DNA of 64,000 bases from Diadema setosum. Its lineage: Eukaryota; Echinodermata; Echinoidea; Diadematoida; Diadematidae. Both the position numbers and the translations under genes were made by a program. The stretch is from the NCBI RefSeq assembly GCF_964275005.1, contig NC_092685.1, positions 11,371,654-11,435,653 on the forward strand, read 5' to 3'. A model generated the notes under the pieces. That model did not search any database and had not been told where the DNA came from. It saw only the letters and a program-made list of their open reading frames with translations. Shown in pieces: positions 25,401 to 34,400 of the stretch (its first letter is position 1; every line of letters starts with the position of its first letter).

Positions 25401-28400
25401 CCTAAACTTTGGTAATTTCTGTATCTTCTCCCAAATCCCTCCCCTAAAAATCAAAGCAGGGGAAAAAGAATATGACATAAAGAGAAATGCCACTGTAAAT
25501 CAAGTAAAAAGTCTCTTTTGGCAGGATGAGCGGTCCTCTCCTGTCCAGATTTGATTTGGTCTTCATCCTGCTTGACCAACCGGATGAAGAGATGGACTCA
25601 ATGCTGTCTGAGCACGTGATGGCCCTTCATGCTGGGAAACACAGGTGACACATCTGTCTGGCATGCAGAGTCAGTGTGTCATTGCTCTCTCTGATCAAGT
25701 TTATTTTATGCCGTCAAGTCAAATGAACCGTATGATATCCGTAAGAGCAAAAGTAGATGTGAAATGAGTTTTCACAAAACAGTGACATCAGTGGCATCCA
25801 CATATGCAAAGTAGGTAAGACAATGATGTCATGGTTTCACAATCTTCCATTTTGCTACGTACACTTTTTCACTAATTCTTATGTTTTTTACTTTAAGTGA
25901 GAAAGAGAAAATGGTACCACGATATCCTTGGCATTATCACATTTTTGTAGGGGTACAGTGTGCTGTAATTGCAATTTATAGACAAAAAAAAAAACGTCAA
26001 TTTATTATACATTAGTGCAGGGAAACTTTCCATGTCCTCACCCCTGCCTTTGACAGAAGAAATATGTAGCTGCAGTATATATCTCTAATGTATTGAATGG
26101 TGTAAATATTTGCTACTTTCAATTTATTAATTGTTTGTGATATCTTCCTATGAAATTGTATAATTGTAATAGCCATTTTATTTATGAGGATGCACACAAA
26201 ACTGTGTGAGTAATGTTAGGAGTTTTAGTCGATAGTTATTGTCAAAGTAACACTCCAAATTATATTTGATTTTCCTGTGTCATAATAGGGCCATGGGTGG
26301 GGTGCGTGTGACCAGATGTCCCTCAGGATCTGTCACTACAGCTGATGATGAGGAGGCCCATCGCCTCTGGCAGTCAGACAAACCCCTCTCCGAGAGACTC
26401 AAGGTTGGGCGGGGCGAGGATTTCGACCCCATCCCACCCCAGCTACTCAGGAAGTACATTGCCTATGCAAGGAAGTATGCGCACCCCAAGCTGATTCCAG
26501 AGGCTGCTAGTGTTCTTCAGGTAGGTGGGCTTGTCACAACAGCTGTATGGCATTTGTTTGAGTTGCTCTTATCTACAAACGTAGATAAATGACTTTCTTA
26601 GTTTTGTAATGTCTTTACCTTGACATTGGCTTGTATACCCAATACAATACAACTTGCCAGAAAGTGCTGTGCTGTACATCTTATCCTTCCATATTTCTTA
26701 TCTGGATGGCAGCTGGTCCTTGCATAGCCTGATAACTGAGGTTGGATTGTTTATAACTCCTTGGCATAACATGATCTGTAATACGGTGTCAATGATGATG
26801 TGAGTTACAATATTTCACAGTCCAAGTTTTGATCCCCTCCTTTCTTTCTCCTTCCACTTCCCCTCCTCATCTCCCCCCCCCCCCCGACCACGCCTTCGTA
26901 GAATTTCTACCTGGAGCTGCGTCGCCAGCACCAAGGCATGGACAGCACACCTATCACCACCAGGCAGCTGGAGTCCATGATCCGGCTGACGGAGGCCAGG
27001 GCCAGACTGGAACTCAGGGAGCAGGCCTCCCAGGCTGATGCAGAGGATGTGGTGGAACTCATGAAGTACAGGTGAGGATGTGCTGCAGTTCATTGATTTC
27101 ATGATCCTTGTATCAAAGTAAAGGGCCAAACATGCATAATCATGTCCATCATCCATTTCAATATAGGCAGACATACATTAGGATTTTATGCCAAGTTACA
27201 TTTGCATTCAAAATACCTTGAATTGACATGCAGATGTACGTGTGACAATCAAAGATATAAGTTGTAGGAAGTCAGTTACTGGTTAAGTGAGTATCGTGCA
27301 TTGATAGCCAGAAAAAAATAAAGAATAAAGAGAGATGAACCAAAATATTTCCTTTATTACCATTAGACTGCCCCTTTCACGAGAAGAACATAATGGCAGA
27401 AATGACTACAAGGTCCATTTGGCAGTGATAATGTAGGAGACAGGCATAAACTCCTTTGAATTCATACATTTGTTTGAACATCCTACTACCACTTGCCTGA
27501 CTTCATGGTAGCAGAGCGAAGAAATACAGTTTACTCTAGTCTTACCCCAGCACTGAGCAGGCATTTTTCTGATCATCCATCAGTGAAAGGAAAGACGACT
27601 TGTTCTACAAAGTTTTTGACATTTCCACTATGATGTGAACAGTTGGATTTTTTGTTGTTGATACAAATGAAAGGCACAGAGCTTCACTTGCTATTGCACA
27701 ATTTGCCCCTTGCAGTATGATTGACACCTACTCAGACCAGTTTGGTTTTCTGGACTTTCAGCGGTCGCAGCATGGCTCAGGAATGAGCAGCAAGTCTCAG
27801 GTATGAATAAATGTTTTGTAAAATGCTTCTTTTATTTTCATTTATTCTTCATATAGTGGTAATTGACAATGGCATGAAACCTCCTTCATTGCTTTGCTAT
27901 ATGAAGGAAATGAAAGTTGCAATTAAAGTCGGATATGATCAATAGCGTAGCCAGGATTTAATCTTAGGGGGGCGGTAATATGTGAAAGGGTGAAGCAACA
28001 GAGCCCGAGCAAGCTGAGTGAGGGCAGGGGTGGGGGTTGTTGTCCCTCCCACAGTGAGAACTTTCTGCATTTTGATGTTGTTAATGGTCCAATTTTGGTT
28101 TATGTTTTGTTCTGGTTTGAATATGGTAGCAGTAGTTTGATGTAGATATTTTTAACAAACAAGGATATCATTTAAATAGATTTCTAGTATTGATTCGTAT
28201 AATACCATGAATACCATAATGTTAAGCAACCCAGCAGAAATGGCATGAAGATGACTGTTTTAACAGTCAAAAGAGTGAAACACTCGCTATTCTCACTAAG
28301 AATAATCAATTGTGTGTTGATTGCCAGTTGTGTCAATGCCTGGTCGCGTGTTCATTCAAACACATTGCATAGGGTGCAAGGTACCGAATACCCCAAACCA

Positions 28401-30787
28401 CACATGCAATACTTTCATCCAGAATTGAATTGATTATTAACTATATATACATCTGTGAAAAACTTTCTTTATTTTAACACCTTATTTAAATAAGGGAGAC
28501 AAGCCGAACTGAACTGAATCACAGTAGTACAATTTAGTTTGTCTTGATTTCATTGAGGCATTTTTTTTTGGTAACATCTGAAGAAGGTAGCTCTGTCCTG
28601 TGCATCTGAAGGAGGATCAGTGCTTCAAGCCATTCCATGCCCATGGAGGCTCACGTGGCAGATGCAGTTCTTTCAACTTTAGAGAAACTTTATTCTGCTT
28701 GTGCTGTGAATACCAAGAGTGTTTCCAAAATTCACAGCGCTAGATTGATGTTTGGAAGAGTTGTTTGTGGGCAATACTCCAGTGCTTTCAGTGCAGTGTT
28801 AACTTGCTTCGTCTGGGTGATGCATACATCACTTTGTTTCCAACGTTGATGCCAAATGTCCATCTCAGAATGGAATTCGTTATTAATTATATACATCTAA
28901 GAATACTTTCTCTATTCGAAAACCTCACTTATGTAAGGGAGACCAGCCAAACTCAGCTGATTTGCAGTAGTACAATTCAGTTTGTGTTGATTTTAGTTGG
29001 GCAAATTTTTTTATAATATCATCTAGAGAAGGTAGCTCCACCCTGTGTGTCTGAAGGAGGACCAAGGCTTCAAGCCGTTCCTCACTCATTGAGGCTCTTG
29101 CAGCAGATGCAGTTCTTTCAACTTGAGAGAAAGTATATTCTGCTTGTGCTGTGGTTACGAGGAGTGTTGCTGAAATTCGCAGCAGTAAATTCATATTTGG
29201 GAGAGTTGTTTGTGGGCAATACTCAGTACTTTGAGTGCGGTGAATACTTTGCTTTCTCTGGATGACGCTCTGTATACATCACTTTGTTTCCAACGTTGAC
29301 ACCAAATGTCCATCTCACCTTCAAGCAGGCTTGTGTTGACAAGGTCTTGATACACTTCTGCCACGGAGAAGACCTCCTCATTGTTGTCTAAGTAAGCTGG
29401 TACAATTCGGATTAGATGCATTATTCTCCTCTGTGTTACATTGAATCTGTCTCTCAAGTGAGTTGATATGCTGTCTATGAGAGGCAGAAACACATGCATA
29501 TACGTAACTTTATTTTCCCTCATGTTTGCCTTCTAAATCTTAGGGGGTTGACCACCCCCATCACCCCTCCCTGGCTACGCCATTGAATATGATGCCACTA
29601 TTCAAAATGTTAATAATATTATACACATTAGTGTAAAGTCATCTCTATTTAACAGTGTACCTTATAATTATTTCAATGCACAATGATCCTCTATATTTAC
29701 TCAGTTCTGTTCATTGGCATTAAAAAAAAAATAAGCAGTTTATTTAATAAAGACACACATGAAAAGGCAGCCTTTAATACTATATTTAATGATATCATAT
29801 TAAATGTAACATCGAATATCTTAACTATTATCTCAATAAACTGTGCTGTTATGAATGATACACTCCTGTAGTATATTGTTTTCACATTTTTGTGTTGGTG
29901 TCTGCTGCAACTGTTTATCATGAAATTTCTCAAATGTTGTTGTATATCTGTTTTTCTTTAGGATGGAATGTTTTAAAATGAGTATCAAAAATGGAATAAA
30001 ATTCAATTCCTTAATCAAATTGTTAACAAGACTGTTTGTGTAACTTTCATTTTAGGCAAAGAAATTTGTGGCGATATTGAATCGAGTGGCAGAAAGAACT
30101 TACAACAATATCTTCACTGTCCAACAGATGAGAGAATTAGCCAAGGTAATGCTCAGTAATATGATGGAAGGATTGTTCTCTTCCTTTCCTTGATTTGATT
30201 ATGACACTGTGAGTTGATGATACAGATAACATAATAAACACTCCAAAATTCTCTTCCGGAGGTAGAAATTTAAGCAATTTTTTCTTTAATGTTTCATATC
30301 ATAAATATTTGAAGTACTTTCTTTTATGTCATAATGGCAAGGAACATTAGGTGCAGATTGCAGTGTTACCATGATTCCCTGGCTTAATTAATATGGCTTT
30401 AGATTTGATGAGCCTTCCAAAACTTAATCACAGTATGCAATAGCCACAGGTTTAAGGAAACAATGAGTTATATAGATGAGTAAGTGATTATGATATGATA
30501 TCAATCATAAGTCAATGCCTAAATAATCTCATTCTAAACAACTTCTTATCAAACTGATTGATCATGTTTAGCTCTATTGTGTTCCTGTAGAATGGTGAAT
30601 TACTTGGTAACCCAACTGCAGCGTAGGTTGACATAGTTCTAATTAGATTTTTGCTGTTGCATTGCATTTGCAGGAAGTTCACATACAGGTGTCAGACTTT
30701 GAGGGGTTTGTGTCATCCCTGAACAATCAGAACTACCTCCTCAAGAAGGGCCCCAGAGTCTACCAACTCCAGACAACATCATTCTGA
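9058..30787 (+). CDS. MCM8: MCM8, minichromosome maintenance 8 homologous recombination helicase (22 coding exons, complete)
   Basis: MCM8 forms a nuclear complex with MCM9 and drives DNA unwinding and synthesis during homologous recombination and crosslink repair. Twenty-two exons, each with AG/GT borders and compatible phases, give 956 residues plus stop (human: 840). Order: Gly/Arg/Trp-rich tail (about 20-150), N-terminal domain starting [10 protein letters not shown], a C4 zinc site (Cys349, 352, 371, 376), then the AAA+ core with Walker A GDPGLGKS (Lys569), Walker B CIDEFDKM (Asp627-Glu628), sensor AANPVGG, arginine finger LLSRFDL (Arg695) and a winged-helix C-terminus ending YQLQTTSF. 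All key residues are present. The extra length is mostly the tail. Start: the Met at 9058 is in a weak context and overlaps an out-of-frame ATG at 9054; the in-frame Met at 9103 (MSDTQGS, G at -3) is a likely alternative, giving 941 residues. Poly(A) site not placed. Confidence 0.96.
10060..10827. mobile_element. 768-bp MITE in MCM8 intron 1, TA-flanked
   Basis: Inverted ends GGGTAAGGGCACCAGTATTC and (reverse) GGGTAACACCCCCAGTATTC are flanked by TA. The unit AGTATTCGGTCA recurs inside near 10074, 10092 and 10489 and inverted near 10605 and 10803. An older, diverged copy is at about 40545-40975. No coding capacity. Confidence 0.7.
11176..11304 (+). CDS. MCM8: MCM8 exon 2
   Basis: Residues 142-184. 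Completes the Gly-rich tail ([10 protein letters not shown]) and begins the conserved domain with [14 protein letters not shown], matching human IPYKGWKLYFSE. Confidence 0.94.
11457..12190. repeat. Dispersed repeat block in MCM8 intron 2
   Basis: Begins GGGCCCAATTTCATAAG and ends with a hairpin-forming CAGCCCTGTCGC...GCGACTGGGCTG block. The part from about 11940 is shared with 41349-41625 and, inverted, with 49977-50150. Class not recognised; no coding capacity. Confidence 0.5.
12626..12708 (+). CDS. MCM8: MCM8 exon 3
   Basis: Residues 185-212, including KIETFEMFF and LAKYDK (human IQAFEKFF and IDLYDK). Ends in phase 0. Confidence 0.94.
13059..13477 (+). mobile_element. Pogo/Tigger-like MITE, copy 1 (MCM8 intron 3)
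   Basis: A 419-bp element bounded by CAGTTGAACCTCTCATATCC and the inverted CAATTGAACCTCTATTATCC, flanked by TA on both sides. TCCGGATA repeats in both arms. Ends of this type with TA duplication are typical of pogo/Tigger-derived elements in the Tc1/mariner superfamily (inference). Confidence 0.78.
13897..14308 (-). mobile_element. Pogo/Tigger-like MITE, copy 2, inverted (MCM8 intron 3)
   Basis: A 412-bp copy of the 13059-13477 element in the opposite orientation, about 420 bp downstream, also TA-flanked. The pair makes a long inverted repeat inside one intron. Confidence 0.78.
14415..14564 (+). CDS. MCM8: MCM8 exon 4
   Basis: Residues 213-262, including [12 protein letters not shown], nearly identical to human [13 protein letters not shown], and CLGVAFHQ. 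Confidence 0.97.
14901..15025 (+). CDS. MCM8: MCM8 exon 5
   Basis: Residues 263-303, starting [17 protein letters not shown] (human VLTKDLERHAAELQAQE). Ends in phase 2 within the Arg of IHAR. Confidence 0.96.
15747..15802 (+). CDS. MCM8: MCM8 exon 6
   Basis: Residues 304-322, [19 protein letters not shown] (human VYNYEPLTQLKNVRANYYG). Confidence 0.96.
16473..16573 (+). CDS. MCM8: MCM8 exon 7: OB fold and first half of zinc site
   Basis: Residues 323-356. [15 protein letters not shown] is identical to human; supplies zinc ligands Cys349 and Cys352. Confidence 0.98.
17065..17106 (+). CDS. MCM8: MCM8 exon 8 (42 nt)
   Basis: Residues 357-370, [11 protein letters not shown] (human LPDGKYSLPTK). 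A small exon preceded by a poly-T tract; it lies in the loop between the two zinc-ligand pairs. Confidence 0.95.
17655..18439 (+). mobile_element. Helentron/HINE-like element (family 3) in MCM8 intron 8
   Basis: Starts with a stem-loop (AGCTCACCTGAGCC/GGCTCAAGTGAGCT, 17655-17685), then TCCGTCGTCCGTCG. The body has at least three repeats of AAACTTGGCAGGTAGCATCC-type sequence, and it ends with a perfect 14-bp palindrome AGACCCGCGGGTCT (18422-18435) followed by CTTGTTTTTT. Confidence 0.65.
19171..19339 (+). CDS. MCM8: MCM8 exon 9: second half of zinc site
   Basis: Residues 371-426. Cys371 and Cys376 ([11 protein letters not shown]) complete the zinc site; [17 protein letters not shown] is near-identical to human. 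Confidence 0.98.
19939..20007 (+). CDS. MCM8: MCM8 exon 10
   Basis: Residues 427-449, [24 protein letters not shown] donor at 20008 restores phase 1. Confidence 0.97.
20742..20943 (+). CDS. MCM8: MCM8 exon 11
   Basis: Residues 450-516, from [10 protein letters not shown] to [13 protein letters not shown] sequence (here [19 protein letters not shown]), linking the N-terminal domain to the AAA+ module. Confidence 0.97.
20999..21312. repeat. (AGT/AGC)n triplet repeat in MCM8 intron 11
   Basis: About 310 bp of AGT and AGC triplets, ending in eight AGC units. Open frames across it are homopolymer artefacts. It lies about 55 bp from the 3' end of exon 11 and within an intron. Confidence 0.95.
21699..21792 (+). 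CDS. MCM8: MCM8 exon 12
   Basis: Residues 517-548, [16 protein letters not shown] (human [16 protein letters not shown]), the start of the helicase core. Confidence 0.97.
22257..22325 (+). CDS. MCM8: MCM8 exon 13: Walker A
   Basis: Residues 549-571. Carries the P-loop [11 protein letters not shown]; Lys569 is the ATP-binding lysine. Confidence 0.98.
22434..22471. repeat. (GT)n microsatellite, MCM8 intron 13
   Basis: Uninterrupted GT dinucleotides over almost 40 bp. Confidence 0.95.
23060..23210 (+). CDS. MCM8: MCM8 exon 14
   Basis: Residues 572-621, with [18 protein letters not shown] (identical to human) and [11 protein letters not shown]. Confidence 0.98.
23222..23420 (+). mobile_element. 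tRNA-derived SINE in MCM8 intron 14
   Basis: The 5' part GAAGTGGTTAGGGCTCTGGA...CAGTTCAAATCCC looks like a tRNA with degenerate A and B boxes, followed by a non-tRNA body containing AAATGGGTACCTGGCAAT. Typical SINE layout; family not recognised. Confidence 0.55.
24379..24443 (+). CDS. MCM8: MCM8 exon 15: Walker B
   Basis: Residues 622-643. [10 protein letters not shown] holds the Walker B Asp627-Glu628; human has GICGIDEFDKM. Confidence 0.98.
24908..25038 (+). CDS. MCM8: MCM8 exon 16: sensor 1
   Basis: Residues 644-686. [17 protein letters not shown] and [20 protein letters not shown]; the Asn of AANP is the sensor 1 residue of MCM AAA+ domains. Confidence 0.98.
25151..25392. mobile_element. 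CTGTATACGCC MITE, old copy (MCM8 intron 16)
   Basis: Ends CTGTATATGCCAAATATTTT and the inverted CTGTATACGCCATACATTTA; left flank TA, right flank decayed to TG. Diverged relative of the copies at 60749-60988 and 63109-63312, with most TCGCGA motifs mutated. A lone terminus of the family is at about 12965-12983. Confidence 0.65.
25525..25644 (+). CDS. MCM8: MCM8 exon 17: arginine finger
   Basis: Residues 687-726. [15 protein letters not shown] contains the MCM arginine finger Arg695; [12 protein letters not shown] follows. Confidence 0.98.
26289..26520 (+). CDS. MCM8: MCM8 exon 18
   Basis: Residues 727-804. A variable linker, then KPLSERLKV and [15 protein letters not shown], matching human. 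Ends at donor GTAGGT in phase 0. Confidence 0.97.
26902..27071 (+). CDS. MCM8: MCM8 exon 19
   Basis: Residues 805-860. FYLELRRQ and [23 protein letters not shown], the end of the AAA+ lid. The acceptor is CGTAG after a C-rich tract. Confidence 0.97.
27716..27800 (+). CDS. MCM8: MCM8 exon 20
   Basis: Residues 861-889, with [20 protein letters not shown] (human [20 protein letters not shown]). Confidence 0.97.
27940..29585 (-). mobile_element. Decayed hAT DNA transposon in MCM8 intron 20
   Basis: Terminal inverted repeats CAATAGCGTAGCCAGG and (reverse) CAATGGCGTAGCCAGG bound 1646 bp. The flanks GATATGAT (27932-27939) and AATATGAT (29586-29593) are an 8-bp target duplication with one mismatch, the size made by hAT transposases. 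Minus-strand reading frames inside encode the C-terminal part of a hAT transposase. An internal tandem duplication (about 28434-28866 and 28880-29318) repeats the transposase tail. Confidence 0.85.
28925..29523 (-). pseudogene. hAT transposase C-terminal fragment, broken
   Basis: Two minus-strand frames (29523-29191, then 29194-28925) together cover the end of a hAT transposase, including the dimerisation region with [19 protein letters not shown] and [12 protein letters not shown], similar to ZMYM/THAP12-type hAT proteins. A frame change between the two parts, a missing N-terminus (no zinc finger or catalytic acidic residues seen) and an extra diverged copy at 28550-28860 show it is dead. 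Confidence 0.75.
30056..30145 (+). CDS. MCM8: MCM8 exon 21
   Basis: Residues 890-919, [20 protein letters not shown], part of the C-terminal winged helix. Confidence 0.96.
30674..30787 (+). CDS. MCM8: MCM8 exon 22 and stop
   Basis: Residues 920-956 then [15 protein letters not shown] and [15 protein letters not shown] match the human C-terminus, which ends one or two residues earlier. Confidence 0.97.
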   Translation, partial: EVHIQVSDFEGFVSSLNNQNYLLKKGPRVYQLQTTSF

Positions 30788-31618
30788 AGATGCGAGGTGA
30801 TGCAACACGTGTGCGATGCTTCTTACAGGACACCCTGAATCCACCTTGTTTATTTCATCACAAACAGTACTATGTCAATTGTTGGGTTCATTGCAGCAGG
30901 AAATTTATCCTGATGAAAAGTGCTGAAACTAAGGATAGCCAGAATCCCCCCCCCCCCCCCCCATATGCTTAGGCATGGGGGTCATCGAAAGAAGAAAAGA
31001 GGTGAAGAGCCCTTTTGTTCTTTTGGATATGAAATTTTCAGCCATATTTGGATACCCCTAGGTATACTTCCAAGTAGGTATATTCTATTTTTGTAACATG
31101 AACACATAAAGCAGGCAGATTTAAATGTGGTAAAAGATAGCCGCAGAGATCAAACTCTTTGGTTTAGAATTATTGAATTGTTTGCATAAAACATCACATA
31201 TGCAAGTTGCAAATGGTTATATATACTGTATGATCTTATACCATGTATGTAAGCAATGAAGTTTTCTGTCAAACATTCCTTGTAATGTTCTTGATGACAG
31301 CAAGTGTGCGTCAAATCTTTTTCCATCTTCTTTACTCACAACTATGTCCCACACATTGTAAGTGTTGTTGGCCATGTTTACCACAGAGACTGTAAAGTTT
31401 CCTTAACTTGTGGCTGCAGGAGAAACAGCTCATGGTATGAAATACAGCGTAAATGATACATTTTGCTAGACAAACAATATTTGTGAAATTAACAACTCCC
31501 AAAAATATTGTCATCCATAAAACAAATGCACTGTATGTCATGTCCAAGGCGGGAAATCACTAAAATTTATGCTGAAAAGGGATAGGTCTCATTTTCATTT
31601 TATCACTTTAGTTCTCAA
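30788..31618. other. MCM8 3'UTR / intergenic
   Basis: Follows the MCM8 stop codon. Contains a poly-C run at about 30947-30962. No canonical AATAAA was found close to the stop, so the 3'UTR end is not placed. Confidence 0.3.
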
Positions 31619-32440
31619 TCATAATTCAACCACTTGCAAAATTGTCCATATTTGCAAAACATCAGACCGTTGATGTTTTTGATGATGTCCTTGAAGTTCC
31701 GTCTCCACATTTTTCCGTGTGTGGAAGGGTATTCTTCTGTGTTTCTGTTGTTTGACTTGCACAGATTCATCAATATACAGTTTGATCTTTCTTTGTTTCA
31801 CCTTTTTGATACCCTCAAACTTGCCTGAGTATCGTGATTGAATGTCTTCAGTCATCATGTGGTGATCAGAAACTTTTGAATTTTGATCCTGTTTAGCTTG
31901 TTTGCCGTTGCATAGCTCAGAAGATTTCCCGTGGCTTGGACTACATGGAAATCTGCATAGCATACTGCATTTTCAGAGTGGAGTTGTACAGGAATCACAC
32001 CTTTCACTGGCAGTGATGTATGTGAGCCGTATCGGTATGCATATACACGTACATGTAGCTGTGATTTAGGTCTGGACATAGGCAGGGACAGCTTTCCTCA
32101 TGTTGACCGTCATGCCAGAATCTATTCCAGCCTTGATTTGATTGGACCGGTGAATACGTACCTCTGTCATGGGTGGGTGATTCAAGTGGTATTAAAGCTA
32201 CCATCTGTTTGTCTTCTACCGTTGATGTGTACTGGTCTTCTGAAGAGTCTGTTTTGGCTATCTCATCTACCCTCTTGTGGTTGTTCAACTTCTTGTTTCC
32301 ATATTTTCTCTTTGAGTTGTCCTATTTTTATTTGAGTTGCAGACTCGCTCCAAATGAACAACCTTGTGACATGATCCGCATTCTTGCCCTTTGGCCGGAC
32401 AAGCGTCCTTGTGTAGGTATGGGTCTCCACAAAAAATAGC
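31619..32440 (-). pseudogene. Ty3/gypsy retrotransposon fragment, frameshifted
   Basis: Minus-strand pieces appear in gypsy order. A zinc-knuckle segment (32440-32339) has HKDACPAKGQECGSC and VVHLERVC. A protease-like tail (about 32079-31880) has VQLHSENAVCYADFHVV. The pre-RT segment (about 31830-31690) has KIKLYIDESVQ and HRRIPFHTRK, as found just before gypsy reverse transcriptase. The pieces are in different frames with stops, so it is a dead fragment. No LTRs seen. Confidence 0.72.
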
Positions 32441-32545
32441 AGGTTGAATGTGAGTCATGACTTATGGATTGACTTAACCTCTCAAATGCAATCTCTGCCC
32501 CTTCTTGAGTCTGAAGTTTGAACAGACAGCATTCTTATCTTCTGC

Positions 32546-33457
32546 CTAGGCACCTGCTCTTTCCTGTTGGGGACTGGCACCTTGCCACAGGAACCTGTGT
32601 ACCTGTTGGTCTCTCTCTGGGATGAGCACCCGATGATACATTTTGGAGATGTCTGCACAGACAGCAACCTCGTTTTCTCTGAACCTCAGTAGGACTCCAA
32701 ACAAACTATTTAGGAGATCTGGGCCTTTCATCCAGTAGCTGTTCAAACAGTGGCCGTGGTATGAAGATGATGAGTTAAATACTATCCTGATAGGCATGCT
32801 CTTCTTTTCTGGTCTCACCACTCCATGGTGCGAGATGTAGTGAACCGGTCCTTCATACTCTTTCATTGTCTGAACAGAAAGTTTCTTACAAAATCCCATC
32901 TGCTCCATCTCTTTTATCTGCTTATCATAAACTTCTGCATGCTCTGGGTTTCTTTCAAGTCTTTTCTCAGTAGACTGGAGAACTTTCTCTGCTTGGATCT
33001 TGTTGTCTGGCAGTAGTTTGGGGTCCTTATTCCATGGGTACGTAATCTCCCACTGCTTCCTGACTTTGTGAGCAGACAATCTGATCAGCTGCTGCTGAAG
33101 TAAAGCACTAGTTGAGCTCACTGATGCTACTCCAACTCTGTTGTCATTGGTATTGCCTTGATTACCTGTAGCCTCATCTTCTGTGTGCAGGAGCGGATGA
33201 TGGTAGAATTTGCATCTCTCCCCATTCTTGACTTCAGGACATTGTTTTCTGTGTTTACAAGTAGACACATTGTGGTCTTTACTTGCCCTTTTCAAACAGC
33301 TGAAGCAAGCATGGTTATCTTTCATGTACTTCCATCGTTCTCGTGGCGTCTTCTCCAACAATTTCCTGCATTGGTCAACCCAGTGAGTTGAAGTCTTGCA
33401 GATCCAACATCTGTGAGACTTCAACTCACAAGTGTACTGTTTTGCCCAAAATTGCAT
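32546..33457 (-). pseudogene. BEL/Pao retrotransposon polyprotein fragment (zinc knuckles joined to reverse transcriptase)
   Basis: A 303-codon open frame on the minus strand. Its first third has BEL/Pao-type cysteine/histidine motifs (HRCWICKTSTHWVDQC and HACFSCLKRA). The last half is the start of a BEL/Pao reverse transcriptase: YISHHGVVRPEKKS, RIVFNSSSSYHG and VAVCADISKMYHRV. The aspartic protease domain that normally lies between them is missing, without loss of frame, and the frame stops before the rest of the RT. Non-functional. It abuts the gypsy fragment in the same orientation. Confidence 0.82.
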
Positions 33458-33622
33458 TGGGTTTTATGGAAAATACTTAAACCCCAATTTGTGTCACAAT
33501 GCTACACATGTCTATTGCATGCATATGTAGTTACTTTTTTAGTCTTTAATATAGCAGAATATGGTATAAAGATGAATTATTGTACGAAGAATGTGTGAAC
33601 AGATTTAATATACCACACTTAA

Positions 33623-34396
33623 CCCTATTCTAACTGGGCTATTTGAGACCAAGTTTTTACTGAGGGGGGGTCAATTTGATCCCCCCTTCAGATCTCGGCC
33701 GCCGATCATGCGATCGCCGCGAAATTTTGCCTGAAGATAGAGCTGGATGTAAACTACAAGATAACATGGTCATACAATAGAAGAATATTGCCTTTCTATT
33801 TTTAATAAATTAATTATGCAAATTTGTGCATGAAATCATATTTTCACCTATAACTCCATTAAAAAGACTGCAGGATTGCTAAATTTTTGTGTCAGAATTC
33901 CTCAAGACACATCAAACAATTTTCTTGAAAAAAATTAGCACAATCGAAATCAATTTCTTTTGTTTTTTATTGTTTTGTTAATTTCTTATGTATTTTTTTG
34001 TTTTTTCGACCTTTTGTTTTCTATTGTTCTTTTGCCAAAATTTGTTGCAGGCACTTTTTCAGGCTTATCTACACTAGAATTGATTAATTTCAATGGTTAA
34101 AAGTTGAAATAATCTAATTTATATCAATTTAACCAAAAAACACAATTTGCATTGGATTTGCACACGATATCATGAATTTGAGCTGTTTTTTGGTTGACAT
34201 GCATATGCAAAACATTACGTAACTTCAAAACGGTGTACCCGGACGTCGCAAATTTGGTCTCAAAATATGCGGGAGACTTCAATGAAAAAAGTCGTGAAAC
34301 GACGCGGCAAAATGTTTGCGCGTTGCGAAATCGCGGCGCGAAACGTCGAGGGGGGGGGTCAAATTGACCCCCCCCCTCCCCCCAGTTAGAATAGGG
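33623..34396 (+). mobile_element. 774-bp piggyBac-type MITE, copy A
   Basis: Ends CCCTATTCTAACTGGG and the inverted CCCTATTCTAACTGGG are flanked by TTAA on both sides (33619-33622, 34397-34400). Terminal CCC with TTAA target sites is the piggyBac signature. Just inside each end is a G-run/TCAA(A/T)TTGA/C-run palindrome. No coding capacity. The other copy is at 62251-63024. Confidence 0.85.
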
Positions 34397-34400
34397 TTAA

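Noticed and set aside
30947..30962. Poly-C run after MCM8
   Set aside because: Simple homopolymer; other similar runs occur at 26876-26885 and 36603-36617 without a pattern.
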